DNA of 58,995 nucleotides from Parabacteroides timonensis (lineage in GTDB: Bacteria; Bacteroidota; Bacteroidia; Bacteroidales; Tannerellaceae): the NCBI RefSeq assembly GCF_900128505.1, contig NZ_LT669941.1:3645385-3704379 (forward strand), in the 5' to 3' direction. Positions 40,121 through 48,872 of this stretch are shown in pieces; positions within the stretch are counted from its first letter, which is position 1, and each line of letters starts with the position of its first letter. Position numbers and translations under genes: made by a program. The notes below the pieces were generated by a model, which saw only the letters and a list, made by a program, of their open reading frames with translations, had not been told where the DNA came from and did no database searches.

Positions 40121-41444
40121 CACAAAGAACGGAAACAAAGCCGCTCCCGGCAAGGAGAAGCCGAAGAAGGAGCGCAAACCGCTGAGCGAAGCCCAACGGC
40201 TGAAACGCCAAAAGATGATTGTGCTGCCCGTCATGGTGCTGGTGTTCATCGGGGCGATGTGGCTGATATTCGCACCATCCTCCAATAAGGAACGACAGGC
40301 GGGAACAGGCGGCTACAACATCGAGATGCCCGATGCGGACAAGGAGGAACGGCAGATTATCGGTGACAAGGCGAAAGCCTACGAGCAGATGGCGATGGAG
40401 GAAAGGCGGGAGAACCGCAACCTTGCCATGCGGCAACTGGGCGACCTGTTCGACCATGAAACGGAGGAGGCCGGCAGGGACTTCGACCTTGCCAATCCCG
40501 GCGGCACGGAAGAGGCGGCGGAACCCGCACCGGAGACCGTCCGGTCCTCCGCAGCCGCTTACCGCGACCTCAATGCCACGCTCGGCAACTTCTACGGGCA
40601 GCCGAAGGACGATAATGCTGAAACGGACAAACTGCTGGAGCGTATCGCCTCGTTGGAATCGGAACTGGAAGATGAAAAAGAGAGAAACTCCACAATGGAC
40701 GGACAAGTGGCGCTCATGGAAAAGTCCTACGAGCTGGCGGCAAAATACATGGGCGGGCAGAACGGCACGCAGGCGGCAGCGAGACAGACCGAAAAGACTT
40801 ATCCCGTGCAGAAAGCCGGGAAGAACTTGGCGATGCCCGTAAAGCAGGTGGCGCATCAGGTGGTGTCCTCGCTCGGACAGCCCATGAGCAACGCTGAATT
40901 TGCCGCCACCTTCGTGCAGGAGCGCAACCGCAGCTTCAACACGCCAGTGGGAGGTACGGCTGTATCGGACAGGAACACCATACCGGCATGCGTCCATGGG
41001 GCGCAGAGCGTGACCGACGGACAGGCTGTCAAATTGCGGTTATTGGAGCCGATGGCGGTGGCGGACAGAATCATCCCCCGTAATGCGGTGGTGGTCGGTG
41101 CTGCCAAAATCCAAGGCGAACGGCTCGGCATTGAAGTCACCTCGCTGGAACACGGCGGCACGATTATTCCGGTGGAATTGGAGGTCTATGACACGGACGG
41201 GCAGCCCGGAATATTCATCCCCAACTCTATGGAGATGAACGCCGTCAGGGAGGTCGCCGCCAACATGGGCGGCTCGCTGGGCAGCAGCATCAACATCTCC
41301 TCCAACGCCGGAGCACAGCTTGCCTCCGACTTGGGCAAGGGGCTGATACAGGGCACGAGCCAGTACATTGCGGGGAAGATGCGCACCGTCAAGGTGCATC
41401 TGAAAGCCGGGTACAGGGTCATGCTCTATCAGGAAACGAATTAG
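40101..41444 (+). CDS. traM: TraM, VirB10-like conjugation protein
   Basis: 447 aa. A basic cytoplasmic N-terminus with one membrane helix (MIVLPVMVLVFIGAMWLIF) is followed by a linker, a coiled-coil (LLERIASLESELEDEKE) and a C-terminal beta-rich domain (AVADRIIPRNAVVVGAAKI). This is the VirB10-like architecture that spans the periplasm. It belongs to Bacteroidales TraM (conjugative transposon TraM family). Confidence 0.88.
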   Translation: MEQTKNDTKNGNKAAPGKEKPKKERKPLSEAQRLKRQKMIVLPVMVLVFIGAMWLIFAPSSNKERQAGTGGYNIEMPDADKEERQIIGDKAKAYEQMAMEERRENRNLAMRQLGDLFDHETEEAGRDFDLANPGGTEEAAEPAPETVRSSAAAYRDLNATLGNFYGQPKDDNAETDKLLERIASLESELEDEKERNSTMDGQVALMEKSYELAAKYMGGQNGTQAAARQTEKTYPVQKAGKNLAMPVKQVAHQVVSSLGQPMSNAEFAATFVQERNRSFNTPVGGTAVSDRNTIPACVHGAQSVTDGQAVKLRLLEPMAVADRIIPRNAVVVGAAKIQGERLGIEVTSLEHGGTIIPVELEVYDTDGQPGIFIPNSMEMNAVREVAANMGGSLGSSINISSNAGAQLASDLGKGLIQGTSQYIAGKMRTVKVHLKAGYRVMLYQETN

Positions 41445-41485
41445 GAAAACAATCAATTTTTATTTACCACTAAATCCAAAGTAAA

Positions 41486-42478
41486 ATGAGAAAAGTAATC
41501 ATGATGTTTGCCCTCGCCATGGGCATCGTAACTGCCCATGCGCAGGAAAATGTAACCGTTGCTGAAGAAAACAACGGAAGTGAGCAACAGCCGGTCTTGA
41601 CCAAGGAGGTCTATCCGCAGAAAGAGGCGGACGGCGACCTGTATCACGGTCTGACGAAGAAGCTGACCTTTGACCGCATGATACCGCCCCACGGTCTGGA
41701 AGTGACCTACGACAAGACCGTGCATGTCATTTTCCCGGCAGAAGTGCGCTATGTGGATTTGGGCTCCCCCGACCTGATAGCCGGAAAAGCGGACGGTGCG
41801 GAGAACGTGATCCGTGTGAAGGCTACCGTGAGAAACTTCCCGAACGAGACCAACATGTCAGTAATCACGGAGGACGGAAGTTTCTACACATTCAACGTGA
41901 AGTACGCCGCCGAACCGCTGCTGCTCAACGTAGAGATGTGCGACTTCATCCACGATGGCGAAGCCGTGAACCGTCCGAACAACGCGCAGGAAATCTATCT
42001 GAAGGAGCTGGGCAGCAAAAGCCCGATGCTGGTGCGCCTTATCATGAAGTCCATCTACAAACAGAACAAGCGTGAGGTGAAGCATATCGGCTGCAAGCGT
42101 TTCGGTATCCAGTACCTCTTGAAAGGCATCTACACGCACAACGGACTTCTCTATTTCCACACGGAAATCAAAAACCAAAGCAACGTGCCTTTCGATGTGG
42201 ACTACATCACATGGAAAATCGTGGACAAGAAAGTGGCGAAGCGCACCGCCGTGCAGGAGCGGATTATCCTGCCGCTCCGTGCGCAGAACTATGTGACCCT
42301 CGTGCCGGGCAGGAAGAGCGAGCGCACGGTCTTCACGATGGCGAAGTTCACCATCCCCGATGACAAGTGCCTCGTGGTGGAACTGAACGAGAAGGACGGA
42401 GGTCGTCACCAGTCCTTCATGATTGAAAACGAGGATCTGGTGCGTGCCAACACGATTGACGAACTTCAAGTGCGCTGA
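41486..42478 (+). CDS. traN: TraN, VirB9-like conjugation protein
   Basis: 330 aa with signal peptide (FALAMGIVTAHAQ) and a beta-rich periplasmic domain (HGLEVTYDKTVHVIFPAEVRY matches VirB9-like N-domains, and IKNQSNVPFDVDYITWKI). It belongs to DUF4138/TraN and is part of the outer-membrane core complex. It lies 2 bp before traO. Confidence 0.88.
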   Translation: MRKVIMMFALAMGIVTAHAQENVTVAEENNGSEQQPVLTKEVYPQKEADGDLYHGLTKKLTFDRMIPPHGLEVTYDKTVHVIFPAEVRYVDLGSPDLIAGKADGAENVIRVKATVRNFPNETNMSVITEDGSFYTFNVKYAAEPLLLNVEMCDFIHDGEAVNRPNNAQEIYLKELGSKSPMLVRLIMKSIYKQNKREVKHIGCKRFGIQYLLKGIYTHNGLLYFHTEIKNQSNVPFDVDYITWKIVDKKVAKRTAVQERIILPLRAQNYVTLVPGRKSERTVFTMAKFTIPDDKCLVVELNEKDGGRHQSFMIENEDLVRANTIDELQVR

Positions 42479-42480
42479 CC

Positions 42481-43056
42481 ATGAGAAAGTACATCGTAAT
42501 CATCATCGCGTCGCTTGCCCTTTTCACGGGGCAGGCGTACGCCCAGCGATGTTTGCCGAAGATGCAGGGCATCGAGGTAAAGGCGAATTTGGCAGACGGG
42601 GTCAAACCCGGCGGCAATGACGGAGGGTATAGCTTCGGGGCGGCTCTCGCCACCTATACGGAGAATGGGAACAAGTGGGTGTTCGGCGGTGAATACCTGT
42701 TGAAGAACAACCCTTACAAGGCTACTGCCATACCTGTGGCGCAGTTCACGGCGGAAGGGGGATATTACCTCAAGCTGTTGTCGAATGCACGTAAAATCGT
42801 GTTCGTATATGCGGGGGCTTCGGCTCTCGCCGGATATGAGTCTGTAAATTGGGGCAAGGAAATTCTTTTTGACGGCTCGACGCTGCATGACCGGGATGCT
42901 TTCATCTATGGCGGTGCGCTGACGCTCGATGTGGAGTTTTACGTGGCTGACCGCATCGCCCTGCTCGCCAACCTCCGGGAGCGCCTGCTGTGGGGTGGCG
43001 ACACCCAAAAGTTCCACTGTCAGTGGGGTGTGGGTGTCAAGTTCATCATCAACTGA
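42481..43056 (+). CDS. traO: TraO, conjugal transfer outer-membrane-associated protein
   Basis: 191 aa with signal peptide (IASLALFTGQAYAQR) and a beta-strand pattern ending in an aromatic/hydrophobic strand (HCQWGVGVKFIIN), consistent with a small outer-membrane beta barrel. It is the TraO of Bacteroidales conjugative transposons. The function within the channel is not defined. Confidence 0.83.
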   Translation: MRKYIVIIIASLALFTGQAYAQRCLPKMQGIEVKANLADGVKPGGNDGGYSFGAALATYTENGNKWVFGGEYLLKNNPYKATAIPVAQFTAEGGYYLKLLSNARKIVFVYAGASALAGYESVNWGKEILFDGSTLHDRDAFIYGGALTLDVEFYVADRIALLANLRERLLWGGDTQKFHCQWGVGVKFIIN

Positions 43057-43066
43057 CACGTGGCGC

Positions 43067-43960
43067 ATGGAACGGACTGACATAGAAGACATGAGACGGA
43101 TGCCCCTTGCGGACTTCCTCGCACGGTTGGGGCATGAGCCTGTCCGAAGAAGCGGCAATGAGCTTTGGTATCGTGCGCCATACCGCGATGAGCGCACACC
43201 CTCTTTCCGTGTGAACGTGGCGAAACAGCTCTGGCACGACTTCGGCTTGGGCAGGGGCGGCGACATCTTCACACTTGCCGGGGAGTTCATCCGAAGCGGT
43301 GATTTCATGGTGCAGGCGAGGTTTATAGCGGATGCCGCCCATATACCGCCAACTGTATTGCCAACCTTTGAGCCGAAACCCTCAGAGCCGGTCTTTGAGG
43401 AAGTGGAAGCCGTTCCGCTGCTCCGTTCCCCGCTGACAGACTATTTGCTGGAACGGGGCATTCCCTACGGCATCGCTTCCCGTTACTGCTGCCGGCTGAA
43501 CTACGGTGTGCATGGGAAAAGGTATTTTGCTGTCGGTTTCCCAAATGTGGCGGGCGGCTATGAAATCCGAAGCCGCCATTTCAAGGGCTGTGTACCTCCG
43601 AAGGACGTGTCGTTGGTAAAGACGGAAGCCGCTGACGCTGACGTCTGCTGCGTGTACGAGGGATTTGTGGACTTCCTTTCCGCTGTCACGCTCGGCATGG
43701 GCGAAAGGTGCGACCACCTTGTACTGAACTCAACCGCCAACGTGAAAAAGGCTCTGAGGTATCTGGACGGTTACGGACGCATCGGCTGTTTCCTTGACCG
43801 TGACGATGCGGGACGAAGGACGCTTGAAGCCCTGAAAGAACGGTATGGCGGGCGTGTCGCAGACCGCTCCGCCCTCTATGACGGTTGCAAGGACTTGAAT
43901 GAGTACCTGCAACGGACAACGAAAAAACAGAATAACAACTTAAAAATCAAATTGAAATGA
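43067..43960 (+). CDS. traP: TraP, DnaG-like primase
   Basis: 297 aa from the ATG at 43067; the open frame upstream overlaps traO and is rejected. The N-terminal zinc-finger-like primase region (LWYRAPYRDERTPSFRVN) keeps the CHC2 fold pattern but lacks the Cys/His ligands. The Toprim domain has Glu in YEGFVDFLSA and the DxD in FLDRDDAGRRT. It probably primes the complementary strand in the recipient. The stop overlaps the traQ start by 4 bp. Confidence 0.87.
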   Translation: MERTDIEDMRRMPLADFLARLGHEPVRRSGNELWYRAPYRDERTPSFRVNVAKQLWHDFGLGRGGDIFTLAGEFIRSGDFMVQARFIADAAHIPPTVLPTFEPKPSEPVFEEVEAVPLLRSPLTDYLLERGIPYGIASRYCCRLNYGVHGKRYFAVGFPNVAGGYEIRSRHFKGCVPPKDVSLVKTEAADADVCCVYEGFVDFLSAVTLGMGERCDHLVLNSTANVKKALRYLDGYGRIGCFLDRDDAGRRTLEALKERYGGRVADRSALYDGCKDLNEYLQRTTKKQNNNLKIKLK

Positions 43961-44460
43961 ATATACTGAACAACAGAAGCAAGAGAACATCATTTTTCAA
44001 GGCGTTGGCGCTTTGCCTGTTCGCCGCCATGTCATTCACATTCGTATCGTGCGACGATGACATGGACATCCAGCAGTCCTATCCCTTCACGGTGGAAACG
44101 ATGCCCGTGCCCAACAAGGTGACGAAGGGGCAGACGGTGGAAATCCGCTGTGAGCTGAAAAAGACGGGCAATTTTGCGAATACGCTCTATACCATCCGCT
44201 ATTTCCAGTTCGAGGGGGAAGGCTCCCTGAAAATGGATAACGGCATCACGTTCCTGCCCAATGACCGTTACCTGCTTGAAAACGGGAAGTTCCGCTTGTA
44301 TTACACGGCGGAGGGTGACGAGGCTCACAGTTTCATCGTGGTGGTGGAGGATAATTTTGGCAACTCCCATGAATTGGAATTTGACTTCAACAACCGGAAT
44401 GTGGAGGCTGACACCCTGGGCGTTATCTCTGCAGGCAACTTCAACACCCTGCCAAAATGA
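43957..44460 (+). CDS. traQ: TraQ, DUF3872 lipoprotein-like conjugation protein
   Basis: 167 aa. The signal ends at FVSCDDD (lipobox-like), giving a lipid-anchored periplasmic protein with an Ig-like beta domain (KGQTVEIRCELKKTG). It belongs to DUF3872, named TraQ in CTnDOT. The stop TGA at 44458-44460 overlaps an ATG at 44457 that looks like the original start of the following lysozyme gene. Confidence 0.85.
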   Translation: MNILNNRSKRTSFFKALALCLFAAMSFTFVSCDDDMDIQQSYPFTVETMPVPNKVTKGQTVEIRCELKKTGNFANTLYTIRYFQFEGEGSLKMDNGITFLPNDRYLLENGKFRLYYTAEGDEAHSFIVVVEDNFGNSHELEFDFNNRNVEADTLGVISAGNFNTLPK

Positions 44461-44463
44461 TAC

Positions 44464-44985
44464 GTGTGTTGTTGGTTATGCTCTGCTCTTTGGGGGGTGG
44501 TCTGTTCCGTGTCCGCACAGGACAACCGCCAGGAAGGGACAGACGGAGAGGCGGCAATCTGCCGCCTCCCGCTCATGGAACGGGCTTTTTTATGCTGCCG
44601 CTATTTTGAGGGATGGCACGACCAAAGCTGCTACCCTTACGTGGGCTGGGGACATCGTTTACAAAAAGGCGAGAGGTATTCCGCACGCACCATGACGAAA
44701 CGGCAGGCGGACACGCTCCTGCGAGAAGACCTGCGGAAGTTCTGTGCCATGTTCCGCAAGTTTGGGGCTGACAGTTTGCTTCTTGGCACGCTGGCTTTCA
44801 ATGTCGGTCCGGCGAAGCTCTTGGGGAACGGACGATACCCCAAAAGCAGGCTGATAAAAAAGTTGGAGGCTGGCGACAGGGACATTTACCATGAGTATGT
44901 CGCTTTCTGCCATTACAAGGGAAAACGGCACGCCATGCTGCTCAAACGGAGGAAGGCGGAGTTTGCGTTACTGTATGTGCCATGA
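44464..44985 (+). CDS. Lysozyme-like glycoside hydrolase, frame of start uncertain
   Basis: 173 aa in the open frame from a GTG at 44464. Phage-type (GH24) lysozyme features are present: catalytic Glu region CCRYFEGWHDQSCYPYVGWGH and LGTLAFNVGPAKLLG. It would open peptidoglycan for the mating channel. The natural start appears to be the ATG at 44457 (MIRVLLVMLCSL, a good signal start, coupled to traQ), but that frame is separated from the catalytic frame by one nucleotide in a G6 tract at about 44491-44496. The gene is either frameshifted, slips at the G tract, or uses GTG with the weak signal MCCWLCSALWGVVCSVSA. Confidence 0.7.
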   Translation: MCCWLCSALWGVVCSVSAQDNRQEGTDGEAAICRLPLMERAFLCCRYFEGWHDQSCYPYVGWGHRLQKGERYSARTMTKRQADTLLREDLRKFCAMFRKFGADSLLLGTLAFNVGPAKLLGNGRYPKSRLIKKLEAGDRDIYHEYVAFCHYKGKRHAMLLKRRKAEFALLYVP

Positions 44986-45002
44986 CATCAGTATATGTCT
45001 GA

Positions 45003-45051
45003 CCAAAGAAAAATCCGATGAAGCCATCAACTTCATCGGATTTTTCTTTGG
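45003..45051. terminator. 21-bp perfect hairpin at the end of the tra operon
   Basis: CCAAAGAAAAATCCGATGAA plus G (45003-45023) pairs exactly with 45031-45051 around a 7-nt loop CCATCAA. It lies just after the lysozyme gene and before convergent minus-strand genes, so a bidirectional terminator is likely. The rest of 45052-45315 is noncoding and holds more inverted repeats (TGAAAATCATCTT with AAGATGATTTTTCA, CTACTTTCTTT with AAAGAAAGTAG, and GGCGG-CTT-CCGCC). Confidence 0.65.
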
Positions 45052-45315
45052 TTTCATGGCTTCGGGATTTTTCCCTTGCCGGAAACTTTACACTTTATCA
45101 TTCTTGAAAATTTTCACCCATGAGGCTATTGAAAATCATCTTTTTGCTTATGCCTCCGTTGCTTTGCAAGATGATTTTTCAGTTCTGCCTGATTGCTTCC
45201 ATAAAACTTGTTTTTGTGACTGACATCGTAGATTGGGACAGAGGTTTCTTTGCTACTTTCTTTGTCCGCCATCATGCTCACTGAAAGAAAGTAGGCGGCT
45301 TCCGCCGCCCACCGC

Positions 45316-45621
45316 TTAAAAATGCGTGTAGAGTCCCGTCACCATAGTAAACATATCTTCGAGCATATCGCAATAGATGCCTTCGTGCGTGGCTATGTCC
45401 GTTGTCCTGCACTCAAAGGTCTTTTTGCTGAAGGTCTTGCGGTAGAAACGCATATTATATAAATCTGCTCCTGCATCGTAGATGATGTCAAGGCGGTTTG
45501 CACTCGTCTTGTTCCGTGCAAGGCTCATACGCAAGCCGTTGCCCATATCTATGAAGCCTTTGCTTCCCGTCATGGCGGCAAAGCGTCTGCCGCCTATCTG
45601 TTCAAAAATGGTCTTTGCCAT
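45316..45621 (-). CDS. Hypothetical ICE protein
   Basis: 101 aa from the ATG at 45621 (MAKTIFEQIGGRRFAAMTGSK); one more ATG directly precedes it. It contains GNGLRMSLARNKTSANRLDI and YNMRFYRKTF, patterns recurrent in small proteins of Bacteroidales mobile elements. No known domain is recognised. Last gene of the minus-strand accessory operon. Confidence 0.65.
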   Translation of the reverse strand: MAKTIFEQIGGRRFAAMTGSKGFIDMGNGLRMSLARNKTSANRLDIIYDAGADLYNMRFYRKTFSKKTFECRTTDIATHEGIYCDMLEDMFTMVTGLYTHF

Positions 45622-45671
45622 CATATCTGTTTTTAGTTTTATGGTTGGCGGTGTTTTCACCGCCAACTTGT

Positions 45672-45920
45672 TCAACATTCGGTTATCTCGGCAATGGGTG
45701 TATTGTGTTTCAGCCATTCCAACAGACACTCCATATTGTACTCGCTCGTTATGACAGCCGTGTGGGGGTCAATGGCGGTAAACCTGCTTCCCTCATAGTC
45801 ATCTATCCACTCTTTGAGGGTTGCCACTCCCCAGAACTGCGTATCTCTGAAAATGCCGTCCAACTCCGTTATCGCTTCTCTGAACTGGACGATTATTGTC
45901 TGATAGGCGGGTGTATTCAT
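45672..45920 (-). CDS. Hypothetical ICE protein
   Basis: 82 aa, acidic, not recognised (TIIVQFREAITELDGIF, FWGVATLKEWIDDYEG). Its start overlaps the end of the upstream gene by 4 bp, showing translational coupling within the minus-strand operon. Confidence 0.6.
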   Translation of the reverse strand: MNTPAYQTIIVQFREAITELDGIFRDTQFWGVATLKEWIDDYEGSRFTAIDPHTAVITSEYNMECLLEWLKHNTPIAEITEC

Positions 45921-46147
45921 AATCTATCCTCCTTCCCTTGTTTCTTGTTCAACCACTTGTCCCTCTCATTTCGGCACTCCTCCAATGTCGGTTTCACACA
46001 AGAAAATAACGTGCCATCGGTGTGGCGGTAGTCATACTGCACAAGGGTTCTTCTGCGTCTGCCTGTTCCTAATTGGAAACGCTCGTATTTTTCCGTGCCT
46101 GCCGTTTGGCAGGTGCTTACTCCGCCTATTGTCATTTCTGTACTCAT
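45917..46147 (-). CDS. DUF3873-like small protein
   Basis: 76 aa. MTIGGVSTCQTAGTEKYERF followed by RTLVQYDYRHTDGTLFSC matches my recollection of DUF3873, small proteins of Bacteroidales conjugative elements of unknown role. It overlaps both neighbours by 4 bp. Confidence 0.65.
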   Translation of the reverse strand: MSTEMTIGGVSTCQTAGTEKYERFQLGTGRRRRTLVQYDYRHTDGTLFSCVKPTLEECRNERDKWLNKKQGKEDRL

Positions 46148-46356
46148 ATCGTTTGCTTTTGAATGATTTTTTCCAAATACTTCTCTTGTATGCCGAGTGC
46201 TTCGGCATAGATACTTAATTGGGCTGCATAACGGGTATTGTAATAACTCCTTTCCATTTCGTTTGTGGATAATCCGATATGTTCCCTTATATCGTTCAAA
46301 TGTCTTTTGACGATATACTTGTAGTAGCGGTTTCTTTTTTCTCTTTCGTTGGTCAT
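46144..46356 (-). CDS. Hypothetical helical small protein
   Basis: 70 aa, highly charged and helical (NEREKRNRYYKYIVKRHLND, then YAEALGIQEKYLEKIIQKQ). No family is recognised. Overlaps the downstream gene by 4 bp. Confidence 0.55.
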   Translation of the reverse strand: MTNEREKRNRYYKYIVKRHLNDIREHIGLSTNEMERSYYNTRYAAQLSIYAEALGIQEKYLEKIIQKQTI

Positions 46357-46376
46357 AATTCCATTCTGTTTATAGG

Positions 46377-46643
46377 TTAAAAATGTACTGACAGTACTCT
46401 GTTCTGCATCACCATTTCGGGGTCGCTTGTGTAGCGTTGGTGCATATAGAAATGGTGTGAGCCGAAGCCGTAAAGGAAGAACTTGTCAAGTTCGTGCTTC
46501 TCGGCAAAGTCCTTTACGCTTCTCCTTAACTGCTCCTCACTCGTTGCAAGAGTGAGAAGGTTTACAAATTCAAGGAACATCTTTGGGATTGTATCATCCC
46601 AAAGACAAACCATACTTTCAAATCTTACTTCCATATTATTCAA
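46377..46643 (-). CDS. Hypothetical protein
   Basis: 88 aa, not recognised (FESMVCLWDDTIPKMFLEFV, LYGFGSHHFYMHQRY). It lies 15 bp downstream of the pcfJ-like gene in the same operon. Confidence 0.55.
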   Translation of the reverse strand: MNNMEVRFESMVCLWDDTIPKMFLEFVNLLTLATSEEQLRRSVKDFAEKHELDKFFLYGFGSHHFYMHQRYTSDPEMVMQNRVLSVHF

Positions 46644-46658
46644 TATTATAGGTTGATA

Positions 46659-47948
46659 TTATGCTGCGTTCATCCGCTGGCGGATAAGTTCGGCATTGTC
46701 CTCCACAAGTTTGATAATGCGTTCGTGGTATTCCGTATTGGAGTTGCATACACCTCTGCTCTGTACCACTTTCAATGTTATCAAGGACACTTCAATCGTT
46801 TCAATCCGCTTTCCGTCAATGGTAGCGGAAAGGATAAGGGAGTTTGCCCGCTTGTGGTAGCCACCCACGCAATGGTGCATGAGCCTTCCTTCCGTTATCA
46901 TTTCCTCCACGCTTTCAATGACTTTGACAAGGATAAGGTCATCGGAAATTACAAGTCCGAAGAACATCCCTTTGGCTTTCAGATAGTTCTTTTCGTTCTC
47001 TATCATCTTTCTCCGTTCATCCTCGCTTCTTTCACGCTCCCTTTGTCGGTTACGTTTTGCCACCAGCTTGTCGTGCTCGGCTTTGAGGTCGGTGGGGCAA
47101 ACATATTTCGGGCTGTTCGTGTCCTTGCCGAAATGCCGCAGGAGGTCTATCATATCGCGCCACATGGAGCCGTCCGGAATGGTATAGCCGTTACGGATAC
47201 ATATCCTTATGGATGCCCAATACTTGCCGATGTCGCAGGAACTGCGCAGGTAGTAGCGCAACATGGCGTATTGTCCTGCCTTCAAAAGCGTTTCCGCACG
47301 GCTGTCGGCAAGGATAGCCGAAAAGAGGTCATAGGGAAGGATGCGGTGGAAGTCCCCATTGAAGCCGTTGCGCTTCAGTTCGGGAATAAACCGCTTTCGG
47401 GGATAGGTACACACGGGGTCTATGTCGTATGCCCGAAGTCCTCCGTTCTTGCGTATCTCCATATCGCTGTATTCCGACCACAAGTCGTAGTAAATAAAGG
47501 ACATGCCACGCAATCGGGCTACGGTCATTTTCGTTCCGTTTGGGGAAATCCACCGCTGTACTACCTCATAAGCGGAATACTCGGCTGGCTGTCCTGCCTT
47601 GTATCGGGACTTGACGAAGAAGAAGCGTATCACTTGGTACTGCTTGCAGGTGGTGATGACGGAGAAATACTCGCTGTCCGAAAAAACTCTCTTTCGGGTG
47701 CGCAACGCTTCCAACGCCATACCGCAGTGGGGGCAGGTGCATCCGCAAATGGTGTCTGCAAGGTCGTGGTCGCTCTTCCACGAATGTCCGCATTCGGTGC
47801 AGATGTTCGTGCCGTCCGCCCTCTTGATTGCATAATGCTTGAAGCAATGGCGGAAAGCGTATGTCTTTTGCGTGTCGGTCAATACCGGCAGTCGCTTGCT
47901 CAAACGTGCGACTTCTTTCTGTATGCGTGTCTTGGGTTTCATAATCAA
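46659..47948 (-). CDS. PcfJ-like protein
   Basis: 429 aa. It has a zinc-ribbon-like segment (ICTECGHSWKSD, then CGCTCPHCG) near residues 53-80 and the PcfJ-like C-terminal region (EGRLMHHCVGGYHKRANSLI, then ISLITLKVVQSRGVCNS). PcfJ proteins were named from the enterococcal plasmid pCF10 and occur widely on mobile elements; the function is unknown. Coupled to the upstream PcfK-like gene by a short overlap. Confidence 0.8.
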   Translation of the reverse strand: MIMKPKTRIQKEVARLSKRLPVLTDTQKTYAFRHCFKHYAIKRADGTNICTECGHSWKSDHDLADTICGCTCPHCGMALEALRTRKRVFSDSEYFSVITTCKQYQVIRFFFVKSRYKAGQPAEYSAYEVVQRWISPNGTKMTVARLRGMSFIYYDLWSEYSDMEIRKNGGLRAYDIDPVCTYPRKRFIPELKRNGFNGDFHRILPYDLFSAILADSRAETLLKAGQYAMLRYYLRSSCDIGKYWASIRICIRNGYTIPDGSMWRDMIDLLRHFGKDTNSPKYVCPTDLKAEHDKLVAKRNRQRERERSEDERRKMIENEKNYLKAKGMFFGLVISDDLILVKVIESVEEMITEGRLMHHCVGGYHKRANSLILSATIDGKRIETIEVSLITLKVVQSRGVCNSNTEYHERIIKLVEDNAELIRQRMNAA

Positions 47949-48355
47949 AAGTCAAATAGGGAGGGTTGTACAATGGTTTCTTTTTTCGCTGTCGGTCTGT
48001 TGCGGTTCTGCAACTTGCGGAGTTCCTCGTCTTGGTATTTGCGGACAGCCTGCTGACGTGCCTCCGCCTTTTCCTCCGCTGTGAGTTCCACAACGTGGTT
48101 CACCGCCACTTGGCAGTTCAACGGCTCGCCGACTTCTATCTCGTTTTCATCATAGTAGTGTATGGCTTGTCCGTAAATTTCCCCGTCCGTAAAGCCGTTG
48201 CAACCGCTGTTCTTTACATAGTTCAGAATGTAGGTCATGCAATCGTCCATGTTCTTGGCTGGGTTGCGGTAGCTCTTTGCAAAGAGCGCATCTTCCGCTG
48301 CACGCTGTTCCAAATACATCTGTATCGTTCTCTTGAAATGGTCTGTTCCTTTCAT
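47945..48355 (-). CDS. PcfK-like protein
   Basis: 136 aa from the ATG at 48355 (MKGTDHFKRTIQMYLEQRA), which fits family N-termini and leaves 4 bp to the upstream gene; an ATG at 48382 would overlap it. PcfK family, regularly paired with PcfJ. It has a lysine/glutamate-rich C-terminal helix (LTAEEKAEARQQAVRKYQDE). Role unknown. Confidence 0.78.
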   Translation of the reverse strand: MKGTDHFKRTIQMYLEQRAAEDALFAKSYRNPAKNMDDCMTYILNYVKNSGCNGFTDGEIYGQAIHYYDENEIEVGEPLNCQVAVNHVVELTAEEKAEARQQAVRKYQDEELRKLQNRNRPTAKKETIVQPSLFDF

Positions 48356-48359
48356 ATCG

Positions 48360-48641
48360 TCAAATTTTTGTCGGGTTGTCATTCAGATAAAGTATGTCGC
48401 AGTCCTCCACTTCGGCAGGTAGTCCGAAAAGCGGATAGTGTGAGAAGTACGGCTGTGCGTTGCCATCCCCGTTGGTAAGAGGTGAAACAATCTGCACCTG
48501 CCAATCATTCATCCATTTGTCTATCATACGGATTTCATCGTCCGTCAATCCCGTTGCGTCCCCATTGATAAGGTAACACAAGCTCCATGTCGGTATCTTT
48601 TCAGTTGTCTTGTTCATATTGTTACGGATATTCTTAGCCAT
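48360..48641 (-). CDS. Hypothetical small ICE protein
   Basis: 93 aa from the ATG at 48641 (MAKNIRNNMNKTTEKIPTWS). It contains LCYLINGDATGLTDDEIRMI and WQVQIVSPL, a pattern seen in small DUF proteins of Bacteroidales mobile elements. The longer open frame to 48815 overlaps the next gene and is rejected. Function unknown. Confidence 0.6.
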   Translation of the reverse strand: MAKNIRNNMNKTTEKIPTWSLCYLINGDATGLTDDEIRMIDKWMNDWQVQIVSPLTNGDGNAQPYFSHYPLFGLPAEVEDCDILYLNDNPTKI

Positions 48642-48652
48642 GTCGGTAGGTA

Positions 48653-48868
48653 TTAAAGGGTGAATAACCAAAGGATAAAGCCGAAGAAGGCAATAGTGGA
48701 AAGGATAGCCACGATTACACCTATCGCCACTCGGAACAATCCGTTTATTATCTCCATGATGATGCCCCAAAGGATGCCGAACATCCCGAAGGCGGTGCGC
48801 ACGATTAAACCGCATACCGCAAGTCCTATGTACTGCGCCACTTGTCTGAAATTTACCATTGCCGTCAT
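48653..48868 (-). CDS. Small membrane protein
   Basis: 71 aa from the ATG at 48868. Two or three hydrophobic helices (YIGLAVCGLIVRTAFGMFGI, VAIGVIVAILSTIAFFGFI). No family is recognised. Lies between two hypothetical genes of the same operon. Confidence 0.55.
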   Translation of the reverse strand: MTAMVNFRQVAQYIGLAVCGLIVRTAFGMFGILWGIIMEIINGLFRVAIGVIVAILSTIAFFGFILWLFTL

Positions 48869-48872
48869 ATCC

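Noticed and set aside
46653..48056. 467-aa plus-strand open frame
   Set aside because: Antisense to the PcfJ-like gene, which has zinc-ribbon and family motifs and sits in a coupled operon.
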